Origin: an uncultured Rhodospirillaceae bacterium
Lineage (GTDB): Bacteria; Pseudomonadota; Alphaproteobacteria; Rhodospirillales; Magnetospirillaceae
Length of the DNA: 64,000 nt
Reading direction: 5' to 3'
Assembly (NCBI GenBank): GCA_903901915.1
Contig: CAIUSV010000084.1
Coordinates: forward strand, 33,397 to 97,396
Shown: in pieces, positions 24,733-33,973 of the stretch
How the letters are laid out: each line of letters opens with the position of its first letter
Position numbering within the stretch: the stretch's first letter is position 1
The notes under the pieces: generated by a model
What the model was told of the DNA's origin: nothing
The model's input: the letters and a program-made list of their open reading frames with translations, nothing else
Database searches by the model: none
Program-made: the position numbers and the translations under genes

Positions 24733-24840
24733 TGTCGGACAGGCCCCCTCGAAGTGACGGCGCCGCCCCTGGACGGTGCGCCAGGGCAAAAATAGCCATA
24801 ACGCCGGATGCGGTCCAGCGGAATGGGGAAGGGGGGGCTT

Positions 24841-26523
24841 CTATTCCGCCGCGGCGCTCTGTTCGGCGACCTTAAGGTGGTCCTTGAAATATTTGATCTT
24901 TTTCGCGGCGTCCTGTGCCGGTCTGGCGAAGAAGTGTCCCTGGGCGTATTCGATGCCGACATCCTTGAGGATATTCATCATATGACTGTCCTCGACGCAT
25001 TCGCCGATGGTGGTCATGCCGAGGTCGTGGGTCAGGCTGGTCAGGGCGCGCAGCACCGATCGTCCGCGCTTCTCGCGGGCGTCGAAGATGTACGTCTGAT
25101 CGATCTTGACGAAATCGACCGGCAGGATCTTCAGGATGTCGAAGGCGGCGCCACCCGAGCCGAAATCGTCCAGCGACAGCCTGACGCCCATGCGCTTGAT
25201 GCGGGCCAGCAGCCGCCTGGCCTCGTCGATGTTGTAGATCCGGGCGGCATCGGTGATTTCCAGCACCAGCCGGGCCAGCAGGGTCTTGTGGCCCTCGAGA
25301 ATCTTGAGCAGGGCGTGATAGAAGGCGGGATTGCCCAGCGAGGTTCCCGAGACGTTGACCGCGATGGTCGCCAGCGCCGAAATATTCTGGGCGGCCTTCA
25401 TGGTGTCGAGGGCCTTCCTGACCGCCATCAGGTCGAACTCGCCGATCACCCCCATGTCGGTGGCGAACGGAATGATCTGGGAGGGGTTGAAGAACCCCTT
25501 GTCGTGGGAGATGCGGCCGAATGCCTCGTAGGCCAGCACCGCCCCGGTATTGACGTTGACCATGGGCTGGTACAGGAAGACCAGTCGGTCGCTCTTGATC
25601 ATCTTACGGAAGTTGCGGACACGGACCAGGGTGTCCTCGACCGCCACCTTGGCGCCCTCGGCCAGCGACTTGATGGCGAAACCGGCGCTGTCGCGGACGA
25701 AGCCGTTGACGATGTAGGTAAGCGCCTTGCCGATATCCTCTTCGGACAGCGTCTTGTCATCCATGTCCAGCGTCGCGGAATGCATCTTGAGGGCGGCGCC
25801 CTTGACCTTGCCGCCGTATTTTTTCATCACCTCGACCATCTTTTCCCGGACGACCCCGGCGGTCACGGTGCTGTCGTGGACCAGGCCGAAAGCGCGTTCA
25901 TTGAACGCCCCGGCCGAAGAATGACGGATGGAATGCTGCTCAAGGGTGTGATGGACGGTCGAGAAGAAACTTTGCAGCAACGCCGGCTCGGCGTTGGGGA
26001 GTTGGGTCGCCGACAGATCGAACAGGGTCAGGGTGTATTCCTCGCCCAGGCGATTGGCCTCGTTCAGCCGCTGGCGCACCATTTCGACGAAGCGGACGCG
26101 GGGATCGACCGAGTGGGCCTTTTCCTCGTCGGTCGCCGCCATCTGCGAAACCCGGGACAGCACCAGATGACAGCCGGTCGGGAACTGCGGCAGCTTGATG
26201 CCTCCGATCCGCATCCGCGACATGGCGCCTTTCGAGCCGACCAGGGTCAACGGGGTGTGATCCAGGCGGCCGGTGTTGCGCAGTCGCTGCATGGCCTCGG
26301 CGAATCTGGGGCGGTCGCGCTGGACGATGAAATCCACCAGCGGCTTGCCCAACAGTTCCGCGTCTGACAGACCGTACAGCGCCTCGCCGGCCCCGGCGGA
26401 ATAGGTGACGACATCGGCGTCGTCCATCTCCAGCAGCAGATCCGCGCCAGCGAAGGCGAAGGCGATGAAGCGGTCGCGTTGCTGCTTCAGTTTCTCGACA
26501 AGGGCATCGCTGCTATCCGTCAT
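24841..26523 (-). CDS. PAS-EAL domain protein (c-di-GMP phosphodiesterase or sensor)
   Basis: 560 residues. A PAS domain lies at about 20-130, followed by a middle region (140-290) possibly of degenerate GGDEF shape, and an EAL domain at about 305-545. The EAL motif reads YEAFGR, with Phe for Leu. Other key residues are present: Asn in AVNVSG, Glu in LEITD, the Asp pair in LDDFGSGG, Lys in VKIDQ, Glu in GECVED and Gln in YAQGHFF. It could therefore be active. It diverges from the Liv-type importer gene at 26787. Confidence 0.87.
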   Translation of the reverse strand: MTDSSDALVEKLKQQRDRFIAFAFAGADLLLEMDDADVVTYSAGAGEALYGLSDAELLGKPLVDFIVQRDRPRFAEAMQRLRNTGRLDHTPLTLVGSKGAMSRMRIGGIKLPQFPTGCHLVLSRVSQMAATDEEKAHSVDPRVRFVEMVRQRLNEANRLGEEYTLTLFDLSATQLPNAEPALLQSFFSTVHHTLEQHSIRHSSAGAFNERAFGLVHDSTVTAGVVREKMVEVMKKYGGKVKGAALKMHSATLDMDDKTLSEEDIGKALTYIVNGFVRDSAGFAIKSLAEGAKVAVEDTLVRVRNFRKMIKSDRLVFLYQPMVNVNTGAVLAYEAFGRISHDKGFFNPSQIIPFATDMGVIGEFDLMAVRKALDTMKAAQNISALATIAVNVSGTSLGNPAFYHALLKILEGHKTLLARLVLEITDAARIYNIDEARRLLARIKRMGVRLSLDDFGSGGAAFDILKILPVDFVKIDQTYIFDAREKRGRSVLRALTSLTHDLGMTTIGECVEDSHMMNILKDVGIEYAQGHFFARPAQDAAKKIKYFKDHLKVAEQSAAAE

Positions 26524-26786
26524 GAGCCCGCAGAGGCCTCCCGTTCCCGCGCGCCTTTCCGGCGCTTCCCCCATTTGGCATGTTACAAAACGTCATATAT
26601 CGTTGCAAGCTCATTACGTATGTGGATCGGATGTAACATACTTTTGGCGTGGGCTGATCAATAGGCAAACCGGTACCCAATTGCGTATTTTTTTCTGGCG
26701 CAATCGGTTGCTCTCGGGTTAAATACGCCCTTAGATAAGCCACGCGGCGGAAATAAGCTGCGGGCTGCTTCTGGGAGGAACACGAA

Positions 26787-27941
26787 ATGCACAACCTCGT
26801 TAAGTGGGGGACGGCGGCCGTCGTCGCCGTTGGACTCTGCGGTTTGGCGGGACACGCCCGGGCCGCCGATCCCATCAGGATCGGCTCGACCCTGTCGGTG
26901 ACCGGGCCAGCTTCTTTTCTCGGCGAGCCGGAAAAGAAGACGCTGGAGATGTACGTCGAGCGCATCAACAAGGAAGGCGGCGTGCTGGGCCGCAAGATCG
27001 AGCTGGTGGTTTATGACGATGGCGGTGCCGGCGACAAGGCGTCCACCTTCACCAAGCGTCTGATTGAAAGCGACAAGGTCGATATTCTGATCGGTGGCAG
27101 CACCACCGCCGCCACCATGGCGGCGGCGCCGCTGGCCGAACGTGCCGAAGTGCCGTTCATTTCGCTGGCGGGCGCGGTGGTGGTGGTCGAGCCGGTCAAG
27201 AAGTGGATCTTCAAGACCCCGCATACCGATCGCATGGCGGCCGAGAAGGTCTTCAGCGACATGAAGAAGCGCGGCATCACCAAGATCGGCCTGATCTCGG
27301 AAGATGCCGGTTTCGGCAAGTCGGGCCACGATCAGTCGCTTGCGGTGGTGAAGAACTACGGCATCGAGATCGTCGCCGACGAAGTCTATTCGCCGAAGGA
27401 CCCCGACGTTACCGCCCAGCTGACCAAGATCAAGAACGCCGGGGGCGTACAGGCGGTGTTCAATTTCGGTTTCGGCCAGGGGCCGGCCATCGTCACCAAG
27501 AACTTCAAGCAGCTTGGCATGGCCGTGCCGCTGTACCAGTCGCACGGCGTCGCCTCGAAGGACTACATCAGGCTGGCGGGTGACGCGGCCGAGGGTGTCC
27601 GCCTGCCGGCCGCCGGCATCGTCGTTCCCGAGCAACTGGCGGCGACCGATCCGCAGAAGCTGGTGGTGACGGCCTTCAAGAAGGACTACGAGGCGGCGTT
27701 CAAGTCCGACGTCTCGACCTTTGCCGGCCACGCTTATGACGCATTGCAGATCGTGCTGGCCGCCATCAAGCGCGCCGGTGCGGTGGACAAGGCCAAGATC
27801 CGCGACGAGATCGAGAAGACCTCGGGCTATGTCGGCACCGGCGGTCTGGTTTCCATGTCTGCATCCGACCACATGGGCCTGTCGCCGTCGGCGTTCCACA
27901 TGCTGGAAATCCGCAAGGGCGAGTGGGCGCTGATCGACTGA
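26787..27941 (+). CDS. Liv-type ABC transporter substrate-binding protein
   Basis: 384 residues with a Sec signal peptide cleaved after GHARAA (about residue 26). The mature part is a type I periplasmic binding fold (IRIGSTLSVTGPASFLG start; GSTTAAT and DAGFGKSG ligand-side loops). It is followed by two permeases and two ATPases, a complete HAAT-family importer. Because it is next to the pad genes, an aromatic acid such as phenylacetate is a likely substrate, but branched-chain amino acids cannot be excluded. GGGAGG precedes ATG. The 263-bp divergent region 26524-26786 with the EAL gene holds the promoter; no site was assigned with confidence. Confidence 0.9.
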   Translation: MHNLVKWGTAAVVAVGLCGLAGHARAADPIRIGSTLSVTGPASFLGEPEKKTLEMYVERINKEGGVLGRKIELVVYDDGGAGDKASTFTKRLIESDKVDILIGGSTTAATMAAAPLAERAEVPFISLAGAVVVVEPVKKWIFKTPHTDRMAAEKVFSDMKKRGITKIGLISEDAGFGKSGHDQSLAVVKNYGIEIVADEVYSPKDPDVTAQLTKIKNAGGVQAVFNFGFGQGPAIVTKNFKQLGMAVPLYQSHGVASKDYIRLAGDAAEGVRLPAAGIVVPEQLAATDPQKLVVTAFKKDYEAAFKSDVSTFAGHAYDALQIVLAAIKRAGAVDKAKIRDEIEKTSGYVGTGGLVSMSASDHMGLSPSAFHMLEIRKGEWALID

Positions 27942-28018
27942 TCCGCAGCTCGGGCGGCGGTCCGTCTTTTTCGGAAGCACGGACCGCCGGTCGATCCAAA
28001 TGAGGGAGCCGGAGCAGC

Positions 28019-28894
28019 ATGTTCGCCGCATTCCTGCAATATCTGTTTTCGGGGCTGACCTCGGGCGCCATCTACGCGCTGGCCGGGCTGGGCTTCGCCA
28101 TCATCTACAACGCCAGCCATGTGATCAACTTCGCCCAAGGCGAATTCATCATGATCGGCGGCATGGCCACGGCCACCATGGTGGCGGCGGGAACCCCGGT
28201 ACCGGTGGCGATCGCCCTGGCCATGGCGGCGTCCATGCTGGTTGGCGTGGCGCTGGAGAAGTTCGCCATCGAGCCGGCGCGTAACGCCGACGTGGTGACG
28301 ATCATCATCATCACCATCGGCGCCTCGATTTTTCTCCGTGGCGGGGCGCAGCTGCTGTGGGACAAGGAATTCCACGCCCTGCCGGCCTTCTCGGGGGAAA
28401 CCCCCATCGGCATTCTCGGCGCGACGCTGATGCCGCAAAGCCTGTGGGTGTTCGGCGTGGCCGGGCTGGCGATCGTGGTGCTGTGGTGGTTCTTCAACCG
28501 TACCCTGTTCGGCAAGGCGATGCTGGCGACGTCGCATAACCGGCTGGCCGCGCAACTGGTGGGAATCGGGGTCAAGAAAGTCCTGCTGGCCAGCTTTGCC
28601 CTGTCGGCGCTGCTGGGGGCGGTGGGTGGCATCGTGGTGACGCCGATCACCTTCACCAATTACGAAGCCGGCATCATGCTGGGTCTCAAGGGCTTCAGCG
28701 CGGCGGTGCTGGGCGGCCTGGGCAACGGCACCGGCGCCATCGTCGGCGGCCTGATCGTCGGCATCGCCGAGGCGTTGGCTTCGGGCTACCTGTCGTCGGC
28801 CTACAAGGACGCGATCGCCTTCCTGATCATTCTTTTCGTGCTGTTCTTCATGCCGAGCGGCCTGTTCGGCAAGCGCGGCACGGACCGGGTATAG
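28019..28894 (+). CDS. livH: Liv-type ABC permease (LivH family)
   Basis: 291 residues, about eight membrane helices. Family segments are seen: SGAIYALAGLGFAIIY near the start, the loop HVINFAQGEFIMIG, and GLKGFSAAVLGGLGN toward the C-terminus. It forms the inner-membrane channel with the LivM-type protein that starts 4 bp after its stop. GGGAGCCGGAGC lies before ATG. The substrate is set by the upstream binding protein. Confidence 0.92.
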   Translation: MFAAFLQYLFSGLTSGAIYALAGLGFAIIYNASHVINFAQGEFIMIGGMATATMVAAGTPVPVAIALAMAASMLVGVALEKFAIEPARNADVVTIIIITIGASIFLRGGAQLLWDKEFHALPAFSGETPIGILGATLMPQSLWVFGVAGLAIVVLWWFFNRTLFGKAMLATSHNRLAAQLVGIGVKKVLLASFALSALLGAVGGIVVTPITFTNYEAGIMLGLKGFSAAVLGGLGNGTGAIVGGLIVGIAEALASGYLSSAYKDAIAFLIILFVLFFMPSGLFGKRGTDRV

Positions 28895-28898
28895 GATC

Positions 28899-29846
28899 AT
28901 GAATATATACACCGCCCGCACCGGAGGCCTGGCGATCCTGGCGACCATCATCGCCGTGGCGCCGTTGGGGTTCTCCAACACCTATTTCTACGATGTCGGC
29001 GTCAACGCCATGTTCAACGCCATCGTCTGCGTCGGCCTCAATCTGCTGATCGGCTATGCCGGACAGATCAGTCTGGGCCATGCCGGGTTCTTCGCCCTGG
29101 GGGCCTATGGCTCGGGCATCCTCACCACCGTCTACGGCTTCCCCCCCATCGGGGCGCTGGTGCTGTCGGCGGCGGTGGTCGGATTGCTGGCTTTCGCGGT
29201 GGGCCGCCCTATTCTCAAGCTCAAGGGCCACTATCTGGCCATGGCGACGTTGGGCATCGGCATCATCATCCACATCGTGCTGAAGACCGAGGCCAAGATC
29301 ACCGGCGGTCCCGACGGCATGTCCTTGGACAATTTCAAGATGCTGGGCTTCGCCATCAAGGGCGACGTCATGTGGTACTGGGTCGCCGGCATCGCCCTGG
29401 TGGGGTCGGTGTGGCTGGCGCTGAACCTGATCGACTCGCCGGTGGGGCGGGCGCTGCGGGCGGTGCACGGCTCCGAGGTCGGCGCCGAGGTGGTGGGGGT
29501 GGACACCTCGCGCTACAAGGTTCTGGTCTTCGTGGTCTCGGCGGTGTTCGCCTCGGTGGTGGGCAGCCTGTTCGCCCACAAGAACGGCTTCATCACCCCT
29601 GATATCGGCAGCTTCTTCCATTCGGTCGAACTGGTGACCATGGTGGTGCTGGGCGGCATGGCGTCGACCTTCGGCGCGTTGATCGGGGCGGTGATCCTGA
29701 CCTTGTTGCCGCAGGTTCTGGCGGCGGTGGAACAATACGAAGCCATGATCCTGGGGGCCATCATGATGGGGACCATGATCTTCATGCCCAAGGGGCTGTT
29801 GCCCAGTCTGGTCGCCGTACTCCGGCGGCGGGGAGGGGGGAGATGA
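28899..29846 (+). CDS. livM: Liv-type ABC permease (LivM family)
   Basis: 315 residues with about nine membrane helices. Typical LivM segments: CVGLNLLIGYAGQISLGHAG near residue 45-65, and VVLGGMASTFGALIGA near 250. It is the second half of the import channel. Its stop overlaps (ATGA) a short in-frame open reading frame that leads to livG, instead of the usual direct overlap. Confidence 0.92.
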   Translation: MNIYTARTGGLAILATIIAVAPLGFSNTYFYDVGVNAMFNAIVCVGLNLLIGYAGQISLGHAGFFALGAYGSGILTTVYGFPPIGALVLSAAVVGLLAFAVGRPILKLKGHYLAMATLGIGIIIHIVLKTEAKITGGPDGMSLDNFKMLGFAIKGDVMWYWVAGIALVGSVWLALNLIDSPVGRALRAVHGSEVGAEVVGVDTSRYKVLVFVVSAVFASVVGSLFAHKNGFITPDIGSFFHSVELVTMVVLGGMASTFGALIGAVILTLLPQVLAAVEQYEAMILGAIMMGTMIFMPKGLLPSLVAVLRRRGGGR

Positions 29847-29950
29847 GCGACCGCGGGGAGCGCGGCCGCATTGCGCGGCCCGAAGCGCCAGCGAAGGCGA
29901 GCCAAGCGCGCGGACACGCGTGCCCGGCGCCTGAGGGAGAGGAGCGATGA
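29843..29950 (+). repeat. GC-rich insert with 35-codon ORF between livM and livG
   Basis: An open frame starts at ATG 29843, overlapping the livM stop (ATGA), and ends with TGA at 29948-29950, overlapping the livG ATG. It would encode a 35-residue Arg/Ala/Gly-rich peptide starting MSDRGERGRIARPEAPAKAS. The DNA is rich in short inverted repeats, for example GCGCGGCCGC and TGCGCGGCC. It looks like a palindromic intergenic repeat that keeps translational coupling rather than a true gene. Confidence 0.4.
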
Positions 29951-30707
29951 GTCTTCTTAAGGTCGAGCGCCTGTCCAAGGAATTCGGCGGCATTCACGCC
30001 ATCGAGGATCTGACCTTCTCGGTCGAGGCCGGCGACATCCACTCCATCATCGGCCCCAATGGTGCCGGCAAGACCACCCTGTTCAATCTGATCACCGGGG
30101 TCTACACCCCCAGCTCGGGCCGGGTTCTGTTTCAGGACCGGGTCGTGTCGGGAATGAAGCCCTACGAGCTGGCGGCCCTGGGCATGAGCCGGACCTTCCA
30201 GAATCTACAGATCTTCTTCAACATGAAGGCGATCGAGAACGTCATGGTCGGCCATCATCTGCATCTCGACCGTCGTTTCCTGCCGTCGCTATTGCGGCTG
30301 CCGACGGTGACGCGGCGTGACCGCGAATGCCGCGACTACTGCGCCGGGCTGCTGGAATTCGTCGGTCTGGCCAAGTATCTCGACGCCGATGCCGGCTCGA
30401 TGCCCTACGGCGCCTTGAAGCGGCTTGAAATCGCCCGCGCCCTCGCGGCACAGCCCAAGATGCTGCTGCTGGACGAGCCGGCGGCCGGGCTGAACGCCAC
30501 CGAAAGCCGCGAGATCGACGAGGTCATCAAGCGTGTCGCCTCGTCCGGGGTGACGGTGGTGCTGGTGGAACATGATATGAAGATGGTGATGGGCATTTCC
30601 GATCATATCCTGGCGCTGGATTACGGCCGCAAGCTGGCCGAGGGCACTCCCGCCGAGGTCCGTGCCAATCCGGAAGTGGTCAGTGCCTATCTCGGAGCGC
30701 ACGGGTG

Positions 30708-30708
<1 letters not shown>
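29947..30708 (+). CDS. livG: Liv-type ABC ATPase (LivG family)
   Basis: 253 residues. Walker A GPNGAGKTT (about 37-45), Walker B LLLDEPAAG, H-loop His in VLVEHDMKM. The signature is the LivG variant YGALKRLEIARALA instead of LSGGQ. It powers import with LivF. The ribosome site GAGGGAGAGGAGCG lies inside the upstream GC-rich insert. Its last base pairs overlap the livF start. Confidence 0.93.
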
Positions 30709-31418
<710 letters not shown>

Positions 31419-31469
31419 CGGGGGCGGGGGCCGTACCGGCGCCCGCAGCCTTCGCCCCGGCCGCCGTCG

Positions 31470-31643
31470 TCAGTGCGACACGGCGGCGAGGCGGATGCCG
31501 TGGGGACGAAGATCGACCAAGCCCGCTGCCGGCGAACACAGAACAGCGAACGTCAGGGCACCGAGATAAACGGCGCACAAGGCGACGCGGCGCAGGGTCT
31601 CGCCCGACCGTGTTTCGGTGGTGTCCTGGGATGACGTGTCCAT
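31470..31643 (-). CDS. Possible 57-residue single-TM protein
   Basis: Starts MDTSSQDTTETRSGETLRR, then one hydrophobic segment (about 19-42: VALCAVYLGALTFAVLC), then a short tail. AAGGA lies six bases before ATG 31643. It is the only plausible gene in the 455-bp gap 31419-31873 between livF and padE, and lies antisense to both neighbours. It could equally be chance; codon use was not tested. Confidence 0.4.
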   Translation of the reverse strand: MDTSSQDTTETRSGETLRRVALCAVYLGALTFAVLCSPAAGLVDLRPHGIRLAAVSH

Positions 31644-31780
31644 CGGTCCTTGCATCCTATACGAAAGCGGCAATCGGTACATATGCGTAGGTGTTAATGC
31701 CATATTCGCCCAGGCCGATCCAGTCATTTGGATGCAGACGAGCTATGCATTTATGACGAAATGACGTTATGATACAAAAG

Positions 31781-31822
31781 TTGATGACTTTTTGAAAAAA
31801 GTGTAATAGGTATTGTGATACC
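31781..31822 (+). promoter_or_regulatory. Candidate padE promoter and GGTAT-TGTG-ATACC operator
   Basis: TTGATG (31781-31786), 17 bases, TAATAG (31804-31809) form a weak promoter. The palindrome GGTAT-TGTG-ATACC at 31809-31822 would cover the start of transcription, and ATGATACAAAAG stands at 31769-31780 upstream of -35. GATAC/GTATC half-sites also occur before padB, so a shared regulator such as the PaaX-family protein is possible. Confidence 0.35.
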
Positions 31823-31873
31823 AGAATGACCGGCTCCCGACGAAATGGCCGGCAACAGGGAGGAGACGAAGGC

Positions 31874-32446
31874 ATGCATGAGGTGCGCCTTCACGGCCGG
31901 GGCGGGCAAGGTGCCGTCCTGGCGTCTGCCATTCTCGCCGCCGCCTTGGTGGAGGAGGGGCGGCATGTCATGGCCATTCCGGCCTTCGGCTTCGAGCGCC
32001 GAGGCGCGCCGGTGGTGGCGTTCCTGCGGCTGTCCGACCGGGAAATCCGTCGCGTCACCAATATCTATGCCCCCGATATCGTGGTGGTGATCGATCCCAC
32101 CGTGGTTCGCGCCGTCGATGTCTTTGCCGGCATGCCGGCCGGGGGGACGTTGGTCCTCGCCACCAGCAAGGCGGTTGCGGATCTCGAGCTTCCCAACCAC
32201 CTCAACCGGGTGGCGGTATGCGATGCGATCCGTATCGCCATGGATATTTTCAAGCGTCAGATCACCAACACCATCATGCTGGGAGCCTTCGCCAAGGCGA
32301 CCGGGCTGGTGTCGGTGGAGTCGCTGGAAAAGGCGCTGGAGCAGGCGCATTTCCGTGATGCCGGTCTCAAGCAGAACATCGAGGCGGTGCGGCGCGGCTT
32401 TGCCGAGACCACCGTGGTCACCCTGGGCAAGGAAGCGGCGGCATGA
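31874..32446 (+). CDS. padE: Phenylglyoxylate:NAD+ oxidoreductase, gamma subunit
   Basis: 190 residues, the usual length of PadE. It is the gamma domain of 2-oxoacid:acceptor oxidoreductases, with GRGGQGAVLAS at the N-terminus. The enzyme decarboxylates phenylglyoxylate to benzoyl-CoA and CO2 and reduces NAD+ in the anaerobic phenylacetate pathway. ATG 31874 follows GGGAGGAGACGAAGGC. Gene order gamma, delta, alpha, epsilon (flavin), beta is that of padEFGHI in denitrifying aromatic degraders, which is the main reason for this name rather than pyruvate or indolepyruvate oxidoreductase. Confidence 0.85.
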   Translation: MHEVRLHGRGGQGAVLASAILAAALVEEGRHVMAIPAFGFERRGAPVVAFLRLSDREIRRVTNIYAPDIVVVIDPTVVRAVDVFAGMPAGGTLVLATSKAVADLELPNHLNRVAVCDAIRIAMDIFKRQITNTIMLGAFAKATGLVSVESLEKALEQAHFRDAGLKQNIEAVRRGFAETTVVTLGKEAAA

Positions 32447-32745
32447 GCGAGGTGAAGCCGAAGCAAGAGGCCGTTATCCGGGGGCGCAACGTTCCCGATA
32501 ACCTGTGCCCGATCGCGGTGGAATACACCACCATGCTAACCGGCGATTGGCGGGCGATGCGCCCGGTGGTGGATCGCGACCGCTGTGTCAAATGCGCCAC
32601 CTGCTGGCTGTACTGCCCGGTGCAGTGCGTGGTCGAGCGGGTGACGTGGTTCGACTTCAACTACGACACCTGCAAGGGCTGCGGCATCTGCGCCGAGGAA
32701 TGTCCTCACCGGGCCATCACCATGGTTGAAGAGGCGGAGGGCTGA
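32443..32745 (+). CDS. padF: Phenylglyoxylate oxidoreductase, delta (ferredoxin) subunit
   Basis: 100 residues with two [4Fe-4S] sets: CxxCxxxxC-type in RCVKCATCWLYCPVQC and CKGCGICAEECPH. Electrons pass through it from the thiamine site toward the flavin subunit. Its start overlaps the padE stop (ATGA), which indicates coupling. The N-terminal 45 residues are poorly conserved, as in other delta subunits. Confidence 0.87.
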   Translation: MSEVKPKQEAVIRGRNVPDNLCPIAVEYTTMLTGDWRAMRPVVDRDRCVKCATCWLYCPVQCVVERVTWFDFNYDTCKGCGICAEECPHRAITMVEEAEG

Positions 32746-32747
32746 GC

Positions 32748-33965
32748 ATGAGCGACGTCAAGACCGGTAAGGTCATCGTCTGCGATGGCAACGAGGCGGC
32801 GGCCTGGGGGGCCTGTCTGTCGCGTCCCGACATGGTGGCGGTCTATCCCATCACGCCGCAGTCGTCGCTGGTCGAATATCTGGCCGAGTTCATCGCCGAC
32901 GGCCGCATGAGCGCCGACCTGATGGACGTCGAGGGCGAGCATTCGGTGCTGTCGGTGCTGCACGGCGCCTGTCTGGCCGGGGCGCGGACCTATTCCGCCA
33001 CCTCGGCCCAGGGGCTGGCCTACATGTTCGAGCCCTATTTCCGCACTCCCGGCCTGCGGTTGCCCATGGTGGTATCGCTGGTCACCCGCGACGCGGTGTC
33101 GCCGACTTGCGTCTGGGGTGGTCAGCAGGACGCCATGACGGTCAAGGAGGTCGGCTGGATTCACATGTATTGCGAGACCCAGCAGGAAATCCTCGACACC
33201 ATTCCCATCGCCTACAAGGTGGCCGAGCATCCCGACGTGATGCTGCCCGTCAACGTCAACCACGACGGCAACTATCTGTCCTATGGCGTGGCGCGGGTTG
33301 AACTGCCCGATCAGCAGGTAGTGGATTCGTTCCTGGGGGAGAAGAATGTCAACTGGCACGCCTGCCTCGACCCCGAACGGCCGATGGCGGTGGACCCGCT
33401 GACCGGCGGCTCCGGCGGTGTCGGCCCGGCGACCTTCGTGCGCTATCGCAAGGGCCACTGTGCCGGCATGCAGGCGGCACTTTCCGTGATCGAGGAGGCC
33501 CATGCCGATTGGGGCCGCCGCACTGGCCGTTACTGGTCGCCGCTGATCGAGGAATACCGCATGGACGATGCCGAGGTGGCGCTGGTTACCATCGGTTCCA
33601 TGACCGGCGCCGCCAAGGACGCGGTGGACGAGGCCCGGTTGGACGGTCGCAAGGTCGGCATCGTCAAGATCAAGACCTTCCGCCCATTTCCGGTCCAGCG
33701 CGTCGCCAAGGCGCTGTCCAAGGTCCGCGCCATCGGGGTGGTCGATCGCGCGGTGAATTTCGGCTGGAATTCCGGGCCGGTGTATCAGGAAGTGCTGGCG
33801 GCGCTGTATCACCTGCCGGTGCGCGTGCCGGCCATGAGCTTCATCGGCGGTCTGGCCGGTGCCGATATCACCGTCGAGCACTTCGCCGGCGTGGTGGATC
33901 GCACCCTGCGGTTGGCGGCGGGTGAAGCGGCAAACGGGCCGGTTTGGCTGAACGAGAACGATTGA
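32748..33965 (+). CDS. padG: Phenylglyoxylate oxidoreductase, alpha subunit
   Basis: 405 residues, the pyrimidine-binding and transketolase-like domains I/II of 2-oxoacid oxidoreductases. The substrate-side motif YPITPQSSLVEYLAEF is near residue 33, with the glutamate in DVEGEHSVLS. HGACLAGARTYSATSAQGL follows. The C-terminal domain carries IVKIKTFRPFP. Pairs with padI to form the active site. Starts 2 bp after padF. Confidence 0.88.
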   Translation: MSDVKTGKVIVCDGNEAAAWGACLSRPDMVAVYPITPQSSLVEYLAEFIADGRMSADLMDVEGEHSVLSVLHGACLAGARTYSATSAQGLAYMFEPYFRTPGLRLPMVVSLVTRDAVSPTCVWGGQQDAMTVKEVGWIHMYCETQQEILDTIPIAYKVAEHPDVMLPVNVNHDGNYLSYGVARVELPDQQVVDSFLGEKNVNWHACLDPERPMAVDPLTGGSGGVGPATFVRYRKGHCAGMQAALSVIEEAHADWGRRTGRYWSPLIEEYRMDDAEVALVTIGSMTGAAKDAVDEARLDGRKVGIVKIKTFRPFPVQRVAKALSKVRAIGVVDRAVNFGWNSGPVYQEVLAALYHLPVRVPAMSFIGGLAGADITVEHFAGVVDRTLRLAAGEAANGPVWLNEND

Positions 33966-33973
33966 GGTCGATC

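Noticed and set aside
24808..26367. Plus-strand open frame of 519 codons opposite the EAL gene
   Set aside because: The minus-strand EAL protein has all catalytic-site motifs; the plus frame is its shadow.
26581..26638. TGTTAC ... GTAACA inverted repeat before the importer operon
   Set aside because: Six-base arms 46 bases apart are expected by chance.
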